From contig NZ_CP137134.1 of the NCBI RefSeq assembly GCF_033095785.1, forward strand, positions 3,472,001 to 3,536,000: a DNA stretch of 64,000 nucleotides, read 5' to 3'. This document shows positions 52,192 through 60,712 of this stretch, piece by piece. Position 1 is the stretch's first letter. Every line of letters begins with the position of its first letter. A model generated the notes under the pieces. That model made no database searches. It was given only the letters and a program-made list of their open reading frames with translations, and was not told where the DNA came from. Position numbers and translations under genes: made by a program. The DNA is from Nitrosospira sp. Is2. GTDB taxonomy: Bacteria > Pseudomonadota > Gammaproteobacteria > Burkholderiales > Nitrosomonadaceae.

Positions 52192-53820
52192 ATGGCTGCA
52201 CACCACGAAAACATCAGCATGGCCGTATTCTGCGACTTCGAAAATGTCGCGCTGGGCGTGCGCGACGCGAAGTATGAGAAGTTCGACATCGAGCCCGTAC
52301 TTGAACGCCTCCTGCTCAAGGGCAGTATTGTCGTCAAGAAAGCGTATTGCGACTGGGATCGATACAAGACATTCAAGGCGACGATGCACGAGGCCAATTT
52401 CGAGCTGATCGAAATTCCTCACGTGCGTCAATCCGGCAAGAACTCAGCGGACATCCGCCTGGTTGTCGATGCGCTTGACCTTTGTTACACCAAATCCCAT
52501 GTCAATACGTTTGTCATTATCAGCGGCGACTCCGATTTTTCGCCGCTGGTTTCCAAGCTCCGCGAGAATGCCAAGCAGGTAATCGGGGTAGGCGTCAAGC
52601 AATCAACCTCCGACCTGCTGATCGCCAACTGCGACGAATTCATTTTTTACGACGATCTCGTGCGCGAAATCCAGCGCGCTGCGGCCAAGCGCGACAGCAA
52701 GGAAACGCAGCCCTCGGCCAGGCGCCAGCCCGACGCGGAGAAGCTTCCTAGAGAAGAACTGGAAGCGCGAAAGAGCAAGGCAATTAATCTCGCTGTGCAG
52801 ACCTTCGATGCGCTGGTATCGGAGCGGGGCGATAGCGGCAAGATATGGGCGTCCACGCTGAAGCAGGCGATCAAGCGCCGTAAACCGGACTTCAATGAGA
52901 CTTATTTTGGCTTCCGCGCCTTTGGCAACCTGCTCGAGGAGGCGCAGGCGCGTGGCCTGCTCGAACTGGGCCGTGACGAGAAGTCCGGCACGTATGTCTA
53001 TCGCGGCAGCGGCGAAATGGTCGACCGTGAAACAGCGGCCGAGCCGGAAACAGCTCACGGGCCGGAAACGGCGCCCGTAGGGAACGAACTGGGGCCGAGC
53101 CGCGAGCCTGAGGCTGCTACCATAGCCGCTCCCGAGGTTACGGCACCGGCAGCAGCCGAGGATACCCCCGCAAGACATGAAACGCGCCCGCGCCGGGGTG
53201 GCAGTCGCATACCGAGGGACAGGAAGGCAGAAACCGCCTCAGCCCACGTCCCCCAGGTTGCACCGGTCGCGCAGACTGAGCAGATCGAGTCCCAGGCGGC
53301 AGCAGCGGGAGCGGACCCGGCGCCCGAGGACACCGCGGTCCCGGTTGCCACGGCAACGATTGAGGAGACGATCGGAAAAAACGAAACGCGCCGACGCCGG
53401 CGCGATGGCCGCAAGCTGAGGGACAGGAAGGCAGAGGCCGCCTTACCCCAGGTCCCCCAGAGTGCGCAAATTGCACAGGTAGAGCCCGAGGCAGCAGCAG
53501 TGGGAGCGGAGGCCGCGCCCGAGGATACCGCGGTCCCGGTTGCCACGCCGACGATTGAGGAGACCATCGGAAGGCACGAAACACGTCGGCGCCGACATGA
53601 TGGCCGGAAGTTAAGGGGCAGGAAGGCAGAGGCCGCCCGTGTGGATCCAGCCTCCAGGGAAACAACGGTCCAGGCCACGCCCGAAGCTTCGTCCCCCGCC
53701 TCGTCCTCGATCGCGACCTCCACCGCGCCACTGGAAACAATGGCCCCGACAAAACCGAAGACGGCGACGCGCAGCCGGCGCCCGCGCAAAACAGAAACGA
53801 CAGCGGACGGGACCGGCTAG
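52192..53820 (+). CDS. NYN-domain / OST-HTH RNase-like protein with basic repeats
   Basis: A 542-residue cytosolic protein. The N-terminal NYN (LabA/DUF88) domain has catalytic-type Asp D15 in VFCDFENVAL, D87 in SADIRLVVDA, and D113/D115 in SGDSDFSP. An OST-HTH (LOTUS-like) domain lies at about 200-275 (SGKIWASTLKQAIKRRKPDF, AFGNLLEEAQARGLLELG). The tail is low complexity and contains three imperfect repeats of ETRRRRRDGRKLRDRKAEA type, separated by acidic Pro/Ala-rich spacers. NYN-OST-HTH proteins are predicted RNA-cleaving or RNA-binding. The ATG at 52192 follows GGAGAG. Confidence 0.88.
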   Translation: MAAHHENISMAVFCDFENVALGVRDAKYEKFDIEPVLERLLLKGSIVVKKAYCDWDRYKTFKATMHEANFELIEIPHVRQSGKNSADIRLVVDALDLCYTKSHVNTFVIISGDSDFSPLVSKLRENAKQVIGVGVKQSTSDLLIANCDEFIFYDDLVREIQRAAAKRDSKETQPSARRQPDAEKLPREELEARKSKAINLAVQTFDALVSERGDSGKIWASTLKQAIKRRKPDFNETYFGFRAFGNLLEEAQARGLLELGRDEKSGTYVYRGSGEMVDRETAAEPETAHGPETAPVGNELGPSREPEAATIAAPEVTAPAAAEDTPARHETRPRRGGSRIPRDRKAETASAHVPQVAPVAQTEQIESQAAAAGADPAPEDTAVPVATATIEETIGKNETRRRRRDGRKLRDRKAEAALPQVPQSAQIAQVEPEAAAVGAEAAPEDTAVPVATPTIEETIGRHETRRRRHDGRKLRGRKAEAARVDPASRETTVQATPEASSPASSSIATSTAPLETMAPTKPKTATRSRRPRKTETTADGTG

Positions 53821-53866
53821 GAGCTAGGAACGGGACCGTCAGTCATGAAACCAACAGCTGGCGGTA

Positions 53867-54301
53867 TTATTCCGCCATGCTGATACCCGAGCCTCCCATC
53901 TCCCCTGGGAGGTCCTTCATCTTCGGTAGCCCGTCCCTGATTGGCAGCACGGTCTCCTGGTAGTGCACGTGGACACCAGGGCGATACGGAAAGCCCGGGA
54001 TGACAGCCGCATACACATCCACAAGCCCCAGGCCTGGATGCTCGGTGAAGATGTGGCCGCCGCAGGTTTTGCACCACTTGCGATAACTATTCGGCGTCTT
54101 GCTGTAGGTACCGGTGTTTTCCGCCCCCTGCGTAACCTGCAACGCTTCGGTTTTCCACAACGTGAAGGCATTCACGGGCCCCGCGGACCAGTGCCGGCAG
54201 GACTCGCAGTGACAGTAACCCATTCCATCTGGCTCCCCGCTGACCGTGAACTGAACCGCACCGCAAAAACAGCTGCCCTTGTAGGTTTTTTCGTCATTCA
54301 T
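53867..54301 (-). CDS. GFA-family zinc-binding protein
   Basis: A 144-residue protein related to glutathione-dependent formaldehyde-activating enzymes. The zinc ligands lie in GSCFCGAVQFTVSG, GYCHCESCRHWSAG and WCKTCGGHIFTEHPG. It has a C-terminal extension ending GGSGISMAE. CAGGAGATG precedes the ATG at 54301. Most members have no proven substrate; a thiol-adduct role is suspected. Confidence 0.88.
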   Translation of the reverse strand: MNDEKTYKGSCFCGAVQFTVSGEPDGMGYCHCESCRHWSAGPVNAFTLWKTEALQVTQGAENTGTYSKTPNSYRKWCKTCGGHIFTEHPGLGLVDVYAAVIPGFPYRPGVHVHYQETVLPIRDGLPKMKDLPGEMGGSGISMAE

Positions 54302-54710
54302 ATATGCATCTCCTGAGGTGATGGTGCGACGCAAGCGGCTATCTTGCTCTGCGGTCCTTTTCGATCTGAAGATGAGAATCCAGGAAAAATGACGTTCTTG
54401 CGTTAAAGCAATGACGTTCGCCGCCGTAAACAATAACAGAAGCTGCTGAAGCGAATGGCCTGACGCGACGATTTATATGCCACCTCTTCGTATCGCTTCA
54501 ACCACATCGAGGAACCTGCTTCCTGACCTTCTCTTTTCACCGTTTTCTTTCTCCGGGACTCCAATTTGCTGGCAGGGAACGCGGTATTTCCTTAAACGGC
54601 ATCTACAGGTCGCATCCGCATCCGCATTCTCGTTCGCATTCACATCCGCAGTCTCATTCGTATTGCCGCCGCCTCACCGCAATCATACTCACCAGGGAGC
54701 GAATCTCAAT
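54302..54710. other. Divergent region with hexamer repeat
   Basis: About 410 bases upstream of both the GFA gene and the PEP-CTERM gene. It contains a hexanucleotide array at 54611-54664. An open frame from 54477 runs in phase into the PEP-CTERM gene but lacks a signal peptide and a ribosome site. Confidence 0.5.
54611..54664 (+). repeat. Degenerate hexanucleotide tandem repeat
   Basis: Nine six-base units in a row: CGCATC, CGCATC, CGCATT, CTCGTT, CGCATT, CACATC, CGCAGT, CTCATT, CGTATT. The array ends 46 bases before the start of the PEP-CTERM gene at 54711, within its likely leader. Its length is a multiple of 3. Confidence 0.7.
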
Positions 54711-55340
54711 ATGATATTAAAGAACATTGTGGCCCTCACCCCGATTCTTCTGGGTTGCTCGCTTACGCATGCCGCATCCCAGGTATTTTCCGATGATTTT
54801 AATAACTACGTGCCCGATCAATTCAATTGGTCGCCCCCCGTATCGAGTGGCTGGAGCGTAACGGACGGCACTGTCGATTTGAATGGGGCGGGTGGCAACT
54901 ACGACTTTCTTCCCGGCAACGGAAGTTACGTCGATCTGGATGGGAGCAGTTTTGTCAGCGGCCTGTTTTCAAACCATGTCAACCTGGTCGGAGGCACGAC
55001 CTATCTGCTTTCATTTGACCTTGCCGGCAGCCATCGCGGCACCCTGGCCGACACGGTGCACGTCGGTTTCGGCAGCGCGACCGCATCCTACATGCTCGAC
55101 AGCATGGACGCCTTTTCGACCTATACCTTGAGCTTCACCCCGGCCACCAATGGCACTTACAGCTTTAGCTACCTGGATGTCAGCGGGGACAATAGAGGGC
55201 TGTTTCTCGATAACGTATCAGTGACTGCCGTCCCTGAACCGGCGACTTCCGCCATGCTGCTCGCCGGGTTAGGGGTACTGGGTTGCTGGGTGCGCCTTAA
55301 AAACTGCAAAACCCGGCGTATCCAACCCTCCGGGGCCTGA
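54711..55340 (+). CDS. PEP-CTERM exported protein (tandem copy 1)
   Basis: A 209-residue protein. The signal peptide (MILKNIVALTPILLGC, ending THAASQV) is followed by a jelly-roll-like beta domain (FSDDFNNYVPDQFNW, GNGSYVDLDGSSFVSGL, GGTTYLLSFDLAGSHRG). The tail is VPEPATSAMLLAGLGVLGCW plus a basic end, the exosortase signal. It is about 65 percent similar by eye to the protein at 55777. CCAGGGAGC lies before the ATG. Confidence 0.88.
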   Translation: MILKNIVALTPILLGCSLTHAASQVFSDDFNNYVPDQFNWSPPVSSGWSVTDGTVDLNGAGGNYDFLPGNGSYVDLDGSSFVSGLFSNHVNLVGGTTYLLSFDLAGSHRGTLADTVHVGFGSATASYMLDSMDAFSTYTLSFTPATNGTYSFSYLDVSGDNRGLFLDNVSVTAVPEPATSAMLLAGLGVLGCWVRLKNCKTRRIQPSGA

Positions 55341-55776
55341 GGTCGACACTCCACTGCCCCCTGTTAAAGGCCCGGAGTACCTGACACAATAGCACGCCCA
55401 CCCCCCCGAGACTCCAGCCAGCGCGGCTGCGGTAGCAAGCCGCGGGATTCATCCATCTTCCGTCCCGGATTCAGCACAAGCGGGTCCGCTCAATATCAAG
55501 TTGGCGTCCCCCTGCCCCCTGCCCCGGTCGCCTGGGCCCGGTGCGAACATGCCAGAAGTTCCGCCCCCCTTCCTTCGCCCGGCGTCCCGCACCAGCTTGT
55601 CATTCCACTTCCGCCCTCATGCCTCGCCGGATTTGTCGAGGTATCTTTCAATTTGCCCGCCCTGATGGCGCAGGGGAAGTCGCACGCTCCTTCAACATGC
55701 TGATTCAGCGGTACTAAATATAAAGGCACGCATATTGCTTTATGTAACTCTGCCATAACAATAAAAGGAGTCACAA
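55341..55776. other. Intergenic spacer between tandem PEP-CTERM genes
   Basis: About 435 bases. It contains C-rich runs near 55395-55410 and the ribosome site AAAAGGAGT of the next gene. No gene, clear hairpin or promoter pair could be identified. Confidence 0.45.
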
Positions 55777-56403
55777 ATGAAATTCAAGAATCTTGCCGTA
55801 GTTGCTGCACTTCTTCTCGGACCCTCCCTTACCCATGCGGCGACCATCTTTTCGGATAATTTCGATAGCTATGTACCGGATCAGCTTAATTGGGTTCCAC
55901 CTGGTATAAGTGGTTGGACGATAACGGGCGGCACCGTTGACCTGCACGGCGCTGGAGGGGGCTATGATGTTCTTCCGGGCAATGGAAGCTACGTGGATCT
56001 GGATGGCAGCAGTTTCGCCAGCGGCCTGTTCCTGAACAACGTCAACCTGACTGGGGGTACAACCTACCTTCTTTCTTTTGATCTGAGCGGCAGCCAGCGC
56101 GGGATCCATACCGACACGGTACAGGTCAGCTTCGGCAGCACCACTGCCTCGTACCTGCTCAACAGTACCGACCCATTCTCGACTTTTACCTTAAATTTCA
56201 CCCCAGGCAGCGATGGCTCTTATAGCCTGAGCTACCTGAACGCTGGCGGGGACAACAGGGGGGCTTTTCTCGATAACGTATCGGTGTCTTCTGTTCCGGG
56301 ACCGGTGTCGAATGTCCCTGAACCCGAAACCTACACCATGATACTGGCGGGATTGGCGATGATGGGGCTCGTTGCGCGCAGGCGCAAGGCGGGGACTGCT
56401 TAA
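55777..56403 (+). CDS. PEP-CTERM exported protein (tandem copy 2)
   Basis: A 208-residue paralogue of the 54711 gene. The signal peptide ends SLTHAATIF. The same beta domain is present (FSDNFDSYVPDQLNW, GNGSYVDLDGSSFASGL, GGTTYLLSFDLSGSQRG), with an extra VPGPVSN before VPEPETYTMILAGLAMMGLV and ARRRK. Its C-terminal signal is closer to consensus than copy 1, which has PEPATS. AAAAGGAG precedes the ATG. Confidence 0.9.
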   Translation: MKFKNLAVVAALLLGPSLTHAATIFSDNFDSYVPDQLNWVPPGISGWTITGGTVDLHGAGGGYDVLPGNGSYVDLDGSSFASGLFLNNVNLTGGTTYLLSFDLSGSQRGIHTDTVQVSFGSTTASYLLNSTDPFSTFTLNFTPGSDGSYSLSYLNAGGDNRGAFLDNVSVSSVPGPVSNVPEPETYTMILAGLAMMGLVARRRKAGTA

Positions 56404-56631
56404 GTAGAGAGATGCTGATGAGCTACAGGGCGCCGAGCTGATGGGAAACGCCGGGGAATGCAGTTGAGCCGCGCCTTGTAGCCTTTTGTTTCCAAGCACG
56501 GATAGTATGTGCCGGGGCTCAACCCCTTTGTTAGCGCCACCGGTTGACCTCATGTCCCGGAAATTCCTTGAGCCCGTAAAAACCCGGCCCGCCTGCGGCT
56601 TCTCGATCCAGGCGCGCGGGAATTGTCGGGA

Positions 56632-56925
56632 TCAGGGATAAACCGGAACTGGCGGCTCGGTCCTGATCCCTTCGCTGTTCGTGACCCACTTTGCCCGTGC
56701 CGTTGCCTCGTTTTCGGCACGGCTGGCATTGACGCAGTTGGGGGTCGCATCAATTGTCCCCGGTTTGGATTGGCACTCTATCAGCTTCGCAGCGCGGTCC
56801 GACTCGTTCTTCAGGTACCATTCCACCGGCCGGACTTCCTCTTTGGGCTGGCTTTCGCAGCCTGCCAGCGCTGACAGCAACAGCGCACTTGCCGCAGCCG
56901 AAACAATGAACGCTTTCTGCTTCAT
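56632..56925 (-). CDS. EexN-family lipoprotein
   Basis: A 97-residue protein with a lipoprotein signal MKQKAFIVSAAASALLLSAL, then AGC. The mature part has VEWYLKNESDRAAKLIECQS, PGTIDATPNCVNASRAENEA and a Pro-rich end. This matches the EexN group, named for entry exclusion in IncN plasmid conjugation. No conjugation genes are nearby, so it may be a relic of an integrated element or a repurposed lipoprotein. GAGGTGAGCC precedes the ATG. Confidence 0.8.
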   Translation of the reverse strand: MKQKAFIVSAAASALLLSALAGCESQPKEEVRPVEWYLKNESDRAAKLIECQSKPGTIDATPNCVNASRAENEATARAKWVTNSEGIRTEPPVPVYP

Positions 56926-57378
56926 GGCTCACCTCAGCAATGCATCAGGATTCTGGATTGACGGAGGATTTAATCTTCCGTCATTGCTTTCTTGTTGTGA
57001 CCCTTCCAAGCATTGCACGGCAAAACACATCGCTCTGTGCGCTGACTAACCCAGACTGCGCAGGCCGGGGGTCGGCACAGCTTATTCAGACAATGTGCAG
57101 ACAATGAATGAGCAATGAATGAGTATGGCGAAGGAATAGACTGATTGGACTATTGCTGAAGCGCATCAGCGCGGAGTACGCTCGAATAGCATGCCGAGAT
57201 GCATACGAATTGCGGGGCTCGCTTTTTGCGTAAAAAAACAACTTCAGGAACAAAACTGCATCAGGAGCATGCGGCTCAACATTCGGGACACCAGCCATCA
57301 GTTCACAGATATTTCAATCGGAACTTTTCCTGACCCAATTCCTAACTAATTTTTTTAACCTTCTCAAGAGGCAAAATA
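56926..57378. other. Divergent intergenic region EexN / HAF gene
   Basis: About 450 bases with promoters expected for both flanking genes. A 70-codon minus frame (57086-57298) has no ribosome site. AT-rich sequence just before 57379 (TAATTTTTTTAACC) could be promoter DNA, but no clear hexamers are seen. Confidence 0.45.
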
Positions 57379-58500
57379 ATGAAAATAATGGGCCCTAAAC
57401 TATCCAGTCTTGTTTTGTTCACTGCGGGTGCTCTGGCAGCCACCGCAAGCCAGGCAGCCACGTTCTATACCTTTGCCGACCTGGGCACGGAAACCACCCA
57501 AAGTTATGCCCGCGCCATCAACGATACCGGCAAGATCGCAGGATATGCCTTGTTTCCTGACGAAACCGCTTACGACGCTGTGTCCTGGGATGGCACGAAA
57601 GTGACCGGCCTGGGCACGCTGGGCGGGAGCTTCAGCTCTGCCCTTGGGATTAATAGCGCCGGCCAGATTGTGGGATATTCGGAAACTGCCAACCATAGAC
57701 AACACGCAACCTTGTGGAATGACACCACCGCCACCGATCTGCAGCCCCAGCGGCCAGAGCATGGCGAGGCCCAGGCCATCAATGACGCGGGTCAAGTGGC
57801 AGGCGCTGTCTTTACCTCTGCCACGGGCCGGCAGGCCACGGTCTGGAACGGCACTACGCCGACTGACCTGGGTTCGCTTGGCGGGCAATCCAGCCAGGCT
57901 CGTGCGATCAACAACGCTGGCCAGGTCGCGGGGGATTCCTATCTCGAAGACGAAACCACCAAACGCGCCACCGTGTGGAATGGCACCGAAGCGACGGATC
58001 TGGGCACGCTCGGTGGTCGTAGCAGCATCGCTAACGATATCAACAATGACAGTCAGTTGGCCGGATACGCATATCTCTCCGGCGATTCCGCCTATCACGC
58101 CACCTTATGGAATGGCACCAGCGCTACCGACCTTGGCACTCTGGGCGGAAATCTTAGCGAGGCTCGCGCGCTTAACGATGCCGGCCTGGCTGTTGGATGG
58201 GCCGAGACCTCCAGTGGCGTTGCCCACGCTACGCTGTGGGATAACACAACAGCAGTCGACCTCAACAGCTTTCTCAGTGCCAGCACCGCGCAGGCCGGTT
58301 GGGTACTGGAGCGGGCATACGATATCAATAGCACCGGCTGGATTGTCGGGGACGCACACAACGCCATCTCGGGCGAAAATCATGCGTTCCTGCTGACCCC
58401 CATTCCCGAACCTGAAACCTACGCACTGTTCATGGGTGGCCTCGCCTTGCTTGTAGCGTTTGCGTCGGCGCGACCCTCCATCAAGATAAGGGCTTCCTGA
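57379..58500 (+). CDS. HAF-repeat PEP-CTERM protein (copy 2)
   Basis: A 373-residue exported protein. The signal peptide ends TASQAATFY. Seven or so HAF-type repeats follow (INDTGKIAGYALFPDETAY, ATLWNGTSATDLGTLGG, INNAGQVAGDSYLEDE). The tail is IPEPETYALFMGGLALLVAF plus a basic end. The repeat core uses ATLWNGTxATDLGTLGG, whereas copy 1 (41203) uses AFITGPNGVGMRDLG, so the two are old relatives rather than recent duplicates. A hairpin follows the stop. Confidence 0.9.
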   Translation: MKIMGPKLSSLVLFTAGALAATASQAATFYTFADLGTETTQSYARAINDTGKIAGYALFPDETAYDAVSWDGTKVTGLGTLGGSFSSALGINSAGQIVGYSETANHRQHATLWNDTTATDLQPQRPEHGEAQAINDAGQVAGAVFTSATGRQATVWNGTTPTDLGSLGGQSSQARAINNAGQVAGDSYLEDETTKRATVWNGTEATDLGTLGGRSSIANDINNDSQLAGYAYLSGDSAYHATLWNGTSATDLGTLGGNLSEARALNDAGLAVGWAETSSGVAHATLWDNTTAVDLNSFLSASTAQAGWVLERAYDINSTGWIVGDAHNAISGENHAFLLTPIPEPETYALFMGGLALLVAFASARPSIKIRAS

Positions 58501-58538
58501 CGGCTCTTCCCTGTCTTGCACTGGACTCTGAGGCCATC

Positions 58539-58560
58539 GGAAGCAGTACAGGCTGCTTCC
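58539..58560 (+). terminator. Hairpin after the HAF gene
   Basis: A perfect 8-bp stem GGAAGCAG / CTGCTTCC with a TACAGG loop starts 38 bases after the stop at 58500. The following bases are C/T-rich but lack a T-run, so termination strength is uncertain. It separates the HAF gene from the convergent prophage operon. Confidence 0.45.
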
Positions 58561-58643
58561 AGCTTCCTCCGCGCCTATGTGCGCGCATGCCTTTTAAGGA
58601 TTGTTAAGCCCGTCAGCGAAGCCAAACGCGGCAATCGGGCAAC

Positions 58644-59165
58644 TTATGCCCTTTCGAGCGCGTCGGCTGTTCGCAACAGGCCCCGGCTGTGCATTTCCCT
58701 CTCCAGGATATCCATGGTTTGCACATGAATCAGATCGAGCGCGTCATATCCGCCGTTGCGCAGCGCAGCCGCCTTGAGCGTTCCGCAGGCCATGCATTTT
58801 CTTATTTCGCGCAACCCTATTTTTTCGCCGCAATAAGCGCGAATGATCTGTTCGATCCCCCGGCGGCTGTGCAGTCCGGTGCCAAAATTTGCCGCCAGAT
58901 GACGCGCCAGCAAATGGAACCCCCCTGCTTCGCGACCGAACTGGACCCTTATGTACGCCATATACACTGCCGGGAGCGCGCGTTCGCACAGGCTCACAAT
59001 CAACGCGGCCTGGGCATGCCGGTCATACGGGGTCAGCTCCCCCTCCGGGACACCCCCTGCCCCGTCCGGCCCGCGCATCGCGTTGACAGAGGAAATTTTG
59101 ATGATCGGAGTATTGATGGTTTCATACGCCCATCTCAGGGCATGCCGCGGATTGTTGAATTTCAT
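58644..59165 (-). CDS. Phage-type protein, possibly an antiterminator-like regulator
   Basis: A 173-residue protein from MKFNNPRHALRWAYETINTP. It includes HAQAALIVSLCERALPAVYM, a helical middle with GIEQIIRAYCGEKIGLREIR, a KCMACG pair, and TMDILEREMHSRGLL. Its place as the last gene of a leftward phage early operon (after DUF1376 and DUF6475 genes) and its compact HTH-like end recall late antiterminators (Q-like). That is inference, not homology. GGGGAATCTG precedes the ATG at 59165. Confidence 0.6.
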   Translation of the reverse strand: MKFNNPRHALRWAYETINTPIIKISSVNAMRGPDGAGGVPEGELTPYDRHAQAALIVSLCERALPAVYMAYIRVQFGREAGGFHLLARHLAANFGTGLHSRRGIEQIIRAYCGEKIGLREIRKCMACGTLKAAALRNGGYDALDLIHVQTMDILEREMHSRGLLRTADALERA

Positions 59166-59310
59166 GATCAGATTCCCCTTGGTTGATATGACCCTTGATT
59201 TCTTCCATGTGCCTTCCATGTGTCTTCCGTGCTTTCGTGCTTCCCGGCGCTCGAGTTGCAGGCTGTGTTCTCCGGCTTATCGGGGGTTCCGCTGTTACAT
59301 CCCTCACCAT

Positions 59311-59931
59311 TTATTGCTCCGGCGCATCGAGATTCCGGTCGCGTATTTGGGCGGAACGCGCGTTGAGCTCCCTGGCCGCTTTCAGCCGCTGGCAGGTCGG
59401 AGCGATCTCTTCGACACCTTCGATGGCGCACCACATGGCGAGCCCATCATCGATAAAACCGGCGCGCATGAAAGCCGCGCCGATATCCTGCCAGCGGCAT
59501 TCACGGTCGGCTTTCGACCAGCCCAGCGCCCCGCCCATGCCTGCCGCCGAGGCCGCAACCGAGTATGTGTCGCGGCACGGCGCGGTCGGGACCATCAACC
59601 CGAGCCCGATGTTGGGATTGTTGCGCGCGCCATAGCCGCCCACGCCGCCTACATTCATGATCTGGCTGTTGCCCGCGTTGTGCGCGGACCCGCCCTCCCC
59701 ACCCATCCCGCTGGACACCGAGGTCTGGGACTGGATCTGGCTTTGCCTCTGGTTCTGCGCCTGATCCGAAACAACAGACGCCGTTGACGACGCCGCCGCC
59801 TGTGCAACGCTATGCGAATCAAGCTCTGCCGTTAGCCCAGCGGCCAGGGGCGCCTGCGCACCAGCCTCGGCATGCGCCCCTAACGCCATCACTGCTATTG
59901 CTGCGATTGCTGTTAACCCGAATGTCTTCAC
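59311..59931 (-). CDS. Exported phage-region protein of unknown function
   Basis: About 206 residues from a GTG preceded by GGAGGG. The signal peptide is VKTFGLTAIAAIAVMALGAH, ending EAGAQA. Then come a Gln/Ser-rich segment (AQNQRQSQIQSQTSVSSGM), a Gly/Asn-rich segment, and a Cys-containing end with ECRWQDIGAAFMRAGFIDDG. It lies between two phage genes on the same strand. It could be a moron or structural accessory protein; no family is recognised. Confidence 0.62.
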   Translation of the reverse strand: MKTFGLTAIAAIAVMALGAHAEAGAQAPLAAGLTAELDSHSVAQAAASSTASVVSDQAQNQRQSQIQSQTSVSSGMGGEGGSAHNAGNSQIMNVGGVGGYGARNNPNIGLGLMVPTAPCRDTYSVAASAAGMGGALGWSKADRECRWQDIGAAFMRAGFIDDGLAMWCAIEGVEEIAPTCQRLKAARELNARSAQIRDRNLDAPEQ

Positions 59932-60031
59932 TGCGCCCTCCTTTTGTCGCTTTCGCGGTTTTTCAGGCTTCCCTGTTGCTCTGCCGTCGTTCAAGTTCCC
60001 GGCCCCTGCGGTTGATGGCTTCTACTCAGAC

Positions 60032-60712
60032 TTAGCCAGCGCCGTGCCCCCCGCTCACCCGTCTTTCGCCGGCGATGCGAAAGGCTTCATTAATGCAGTC
60101 ACCGCTACCGGCACGCATCCGATGCAATCCGAGTGGCGGCTGGTCGGTTCCCCCGCGCAACACCTGACGCGCGGATTGCTCATTCCCGATCAATACCAGC
60201 GTCTCCGGCGGGTATCCCTTGCGGCTGTTGTGCGCTGTTGCAAGACCGATCAGCGTGGCCGGATATGGCGGCCGCTCGCCGCGCGCACTGAAGCCGCGAT
60301 AACGGTTCTCGAACTCCTTCGCCACGAACGGCCATTCGTCCTCGCTTCTGGCCCCAAAGGAAACCCAGCCGCCCATGTCCTGGATGACGCGATGAATCAG
60401 CCCATCGTCGAATATCACGTCGCAATATGTGCCCACCCTGCGCACCGCCTGGTCCACCTTGGCCCATGCGCGCAAGGCCGAGTCCTGGGTCGAACCCTGC
60501 AACATGCGGATTATGTCGGCCGGCTTGGGCGCGAACTGACCGGTGTCGGGATTAGCCAGATGGCGATTGAATGCATCCACGATCGCCTGCAGGTCAAACC
60601 CCCTGAGGGCGGTCCACCATACGTCCAGCGCGAACCGCGACACGCTTTTGCCATAAAAGCTCATCACCCCGGCAATTCCGTCATGAAATTTCTGAAAGTC
60701 ATCAATTTCCAT
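60032..60712 (-). CDS. DUF6475 phage protein
   Basis: A 226-residue protein starting MEIDDFQKFHDGIAGVMSFY. It contains ALDVWWTALRGFDLQAIVDA, FAPKPADIIRMLQGSTQDSA, VIQDMGGWVSFGARSEDEW and FENRYRGFSARGERPPY. It matches the DUF6475 group found in phage replication modules. Its first codons overlap the end of the DUF1376 gene by 11 bases, so the two are co-translated. Confidence 0.8.
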   Translation of the reverse strand: MEIDDFQKFHDGIAGVMSFYGKSVSRFALDVWWTALRGFDLQAIVDAFNRHLANPDTGQFAPKPADIIRMLQGSTQDSALRAWAKVDQAVRRVGTYCDVIFDDGLIHRVIQDMGGWVSFGARSEDEWPFVAKEFENRYRGFSARGERPPYPATLIGLATAHNSRKGYPPETLVLIGNEQSARQVLRGGTDQPPLGLHRMRAGSGDCINEAFRIAGERRVSGGHGAG

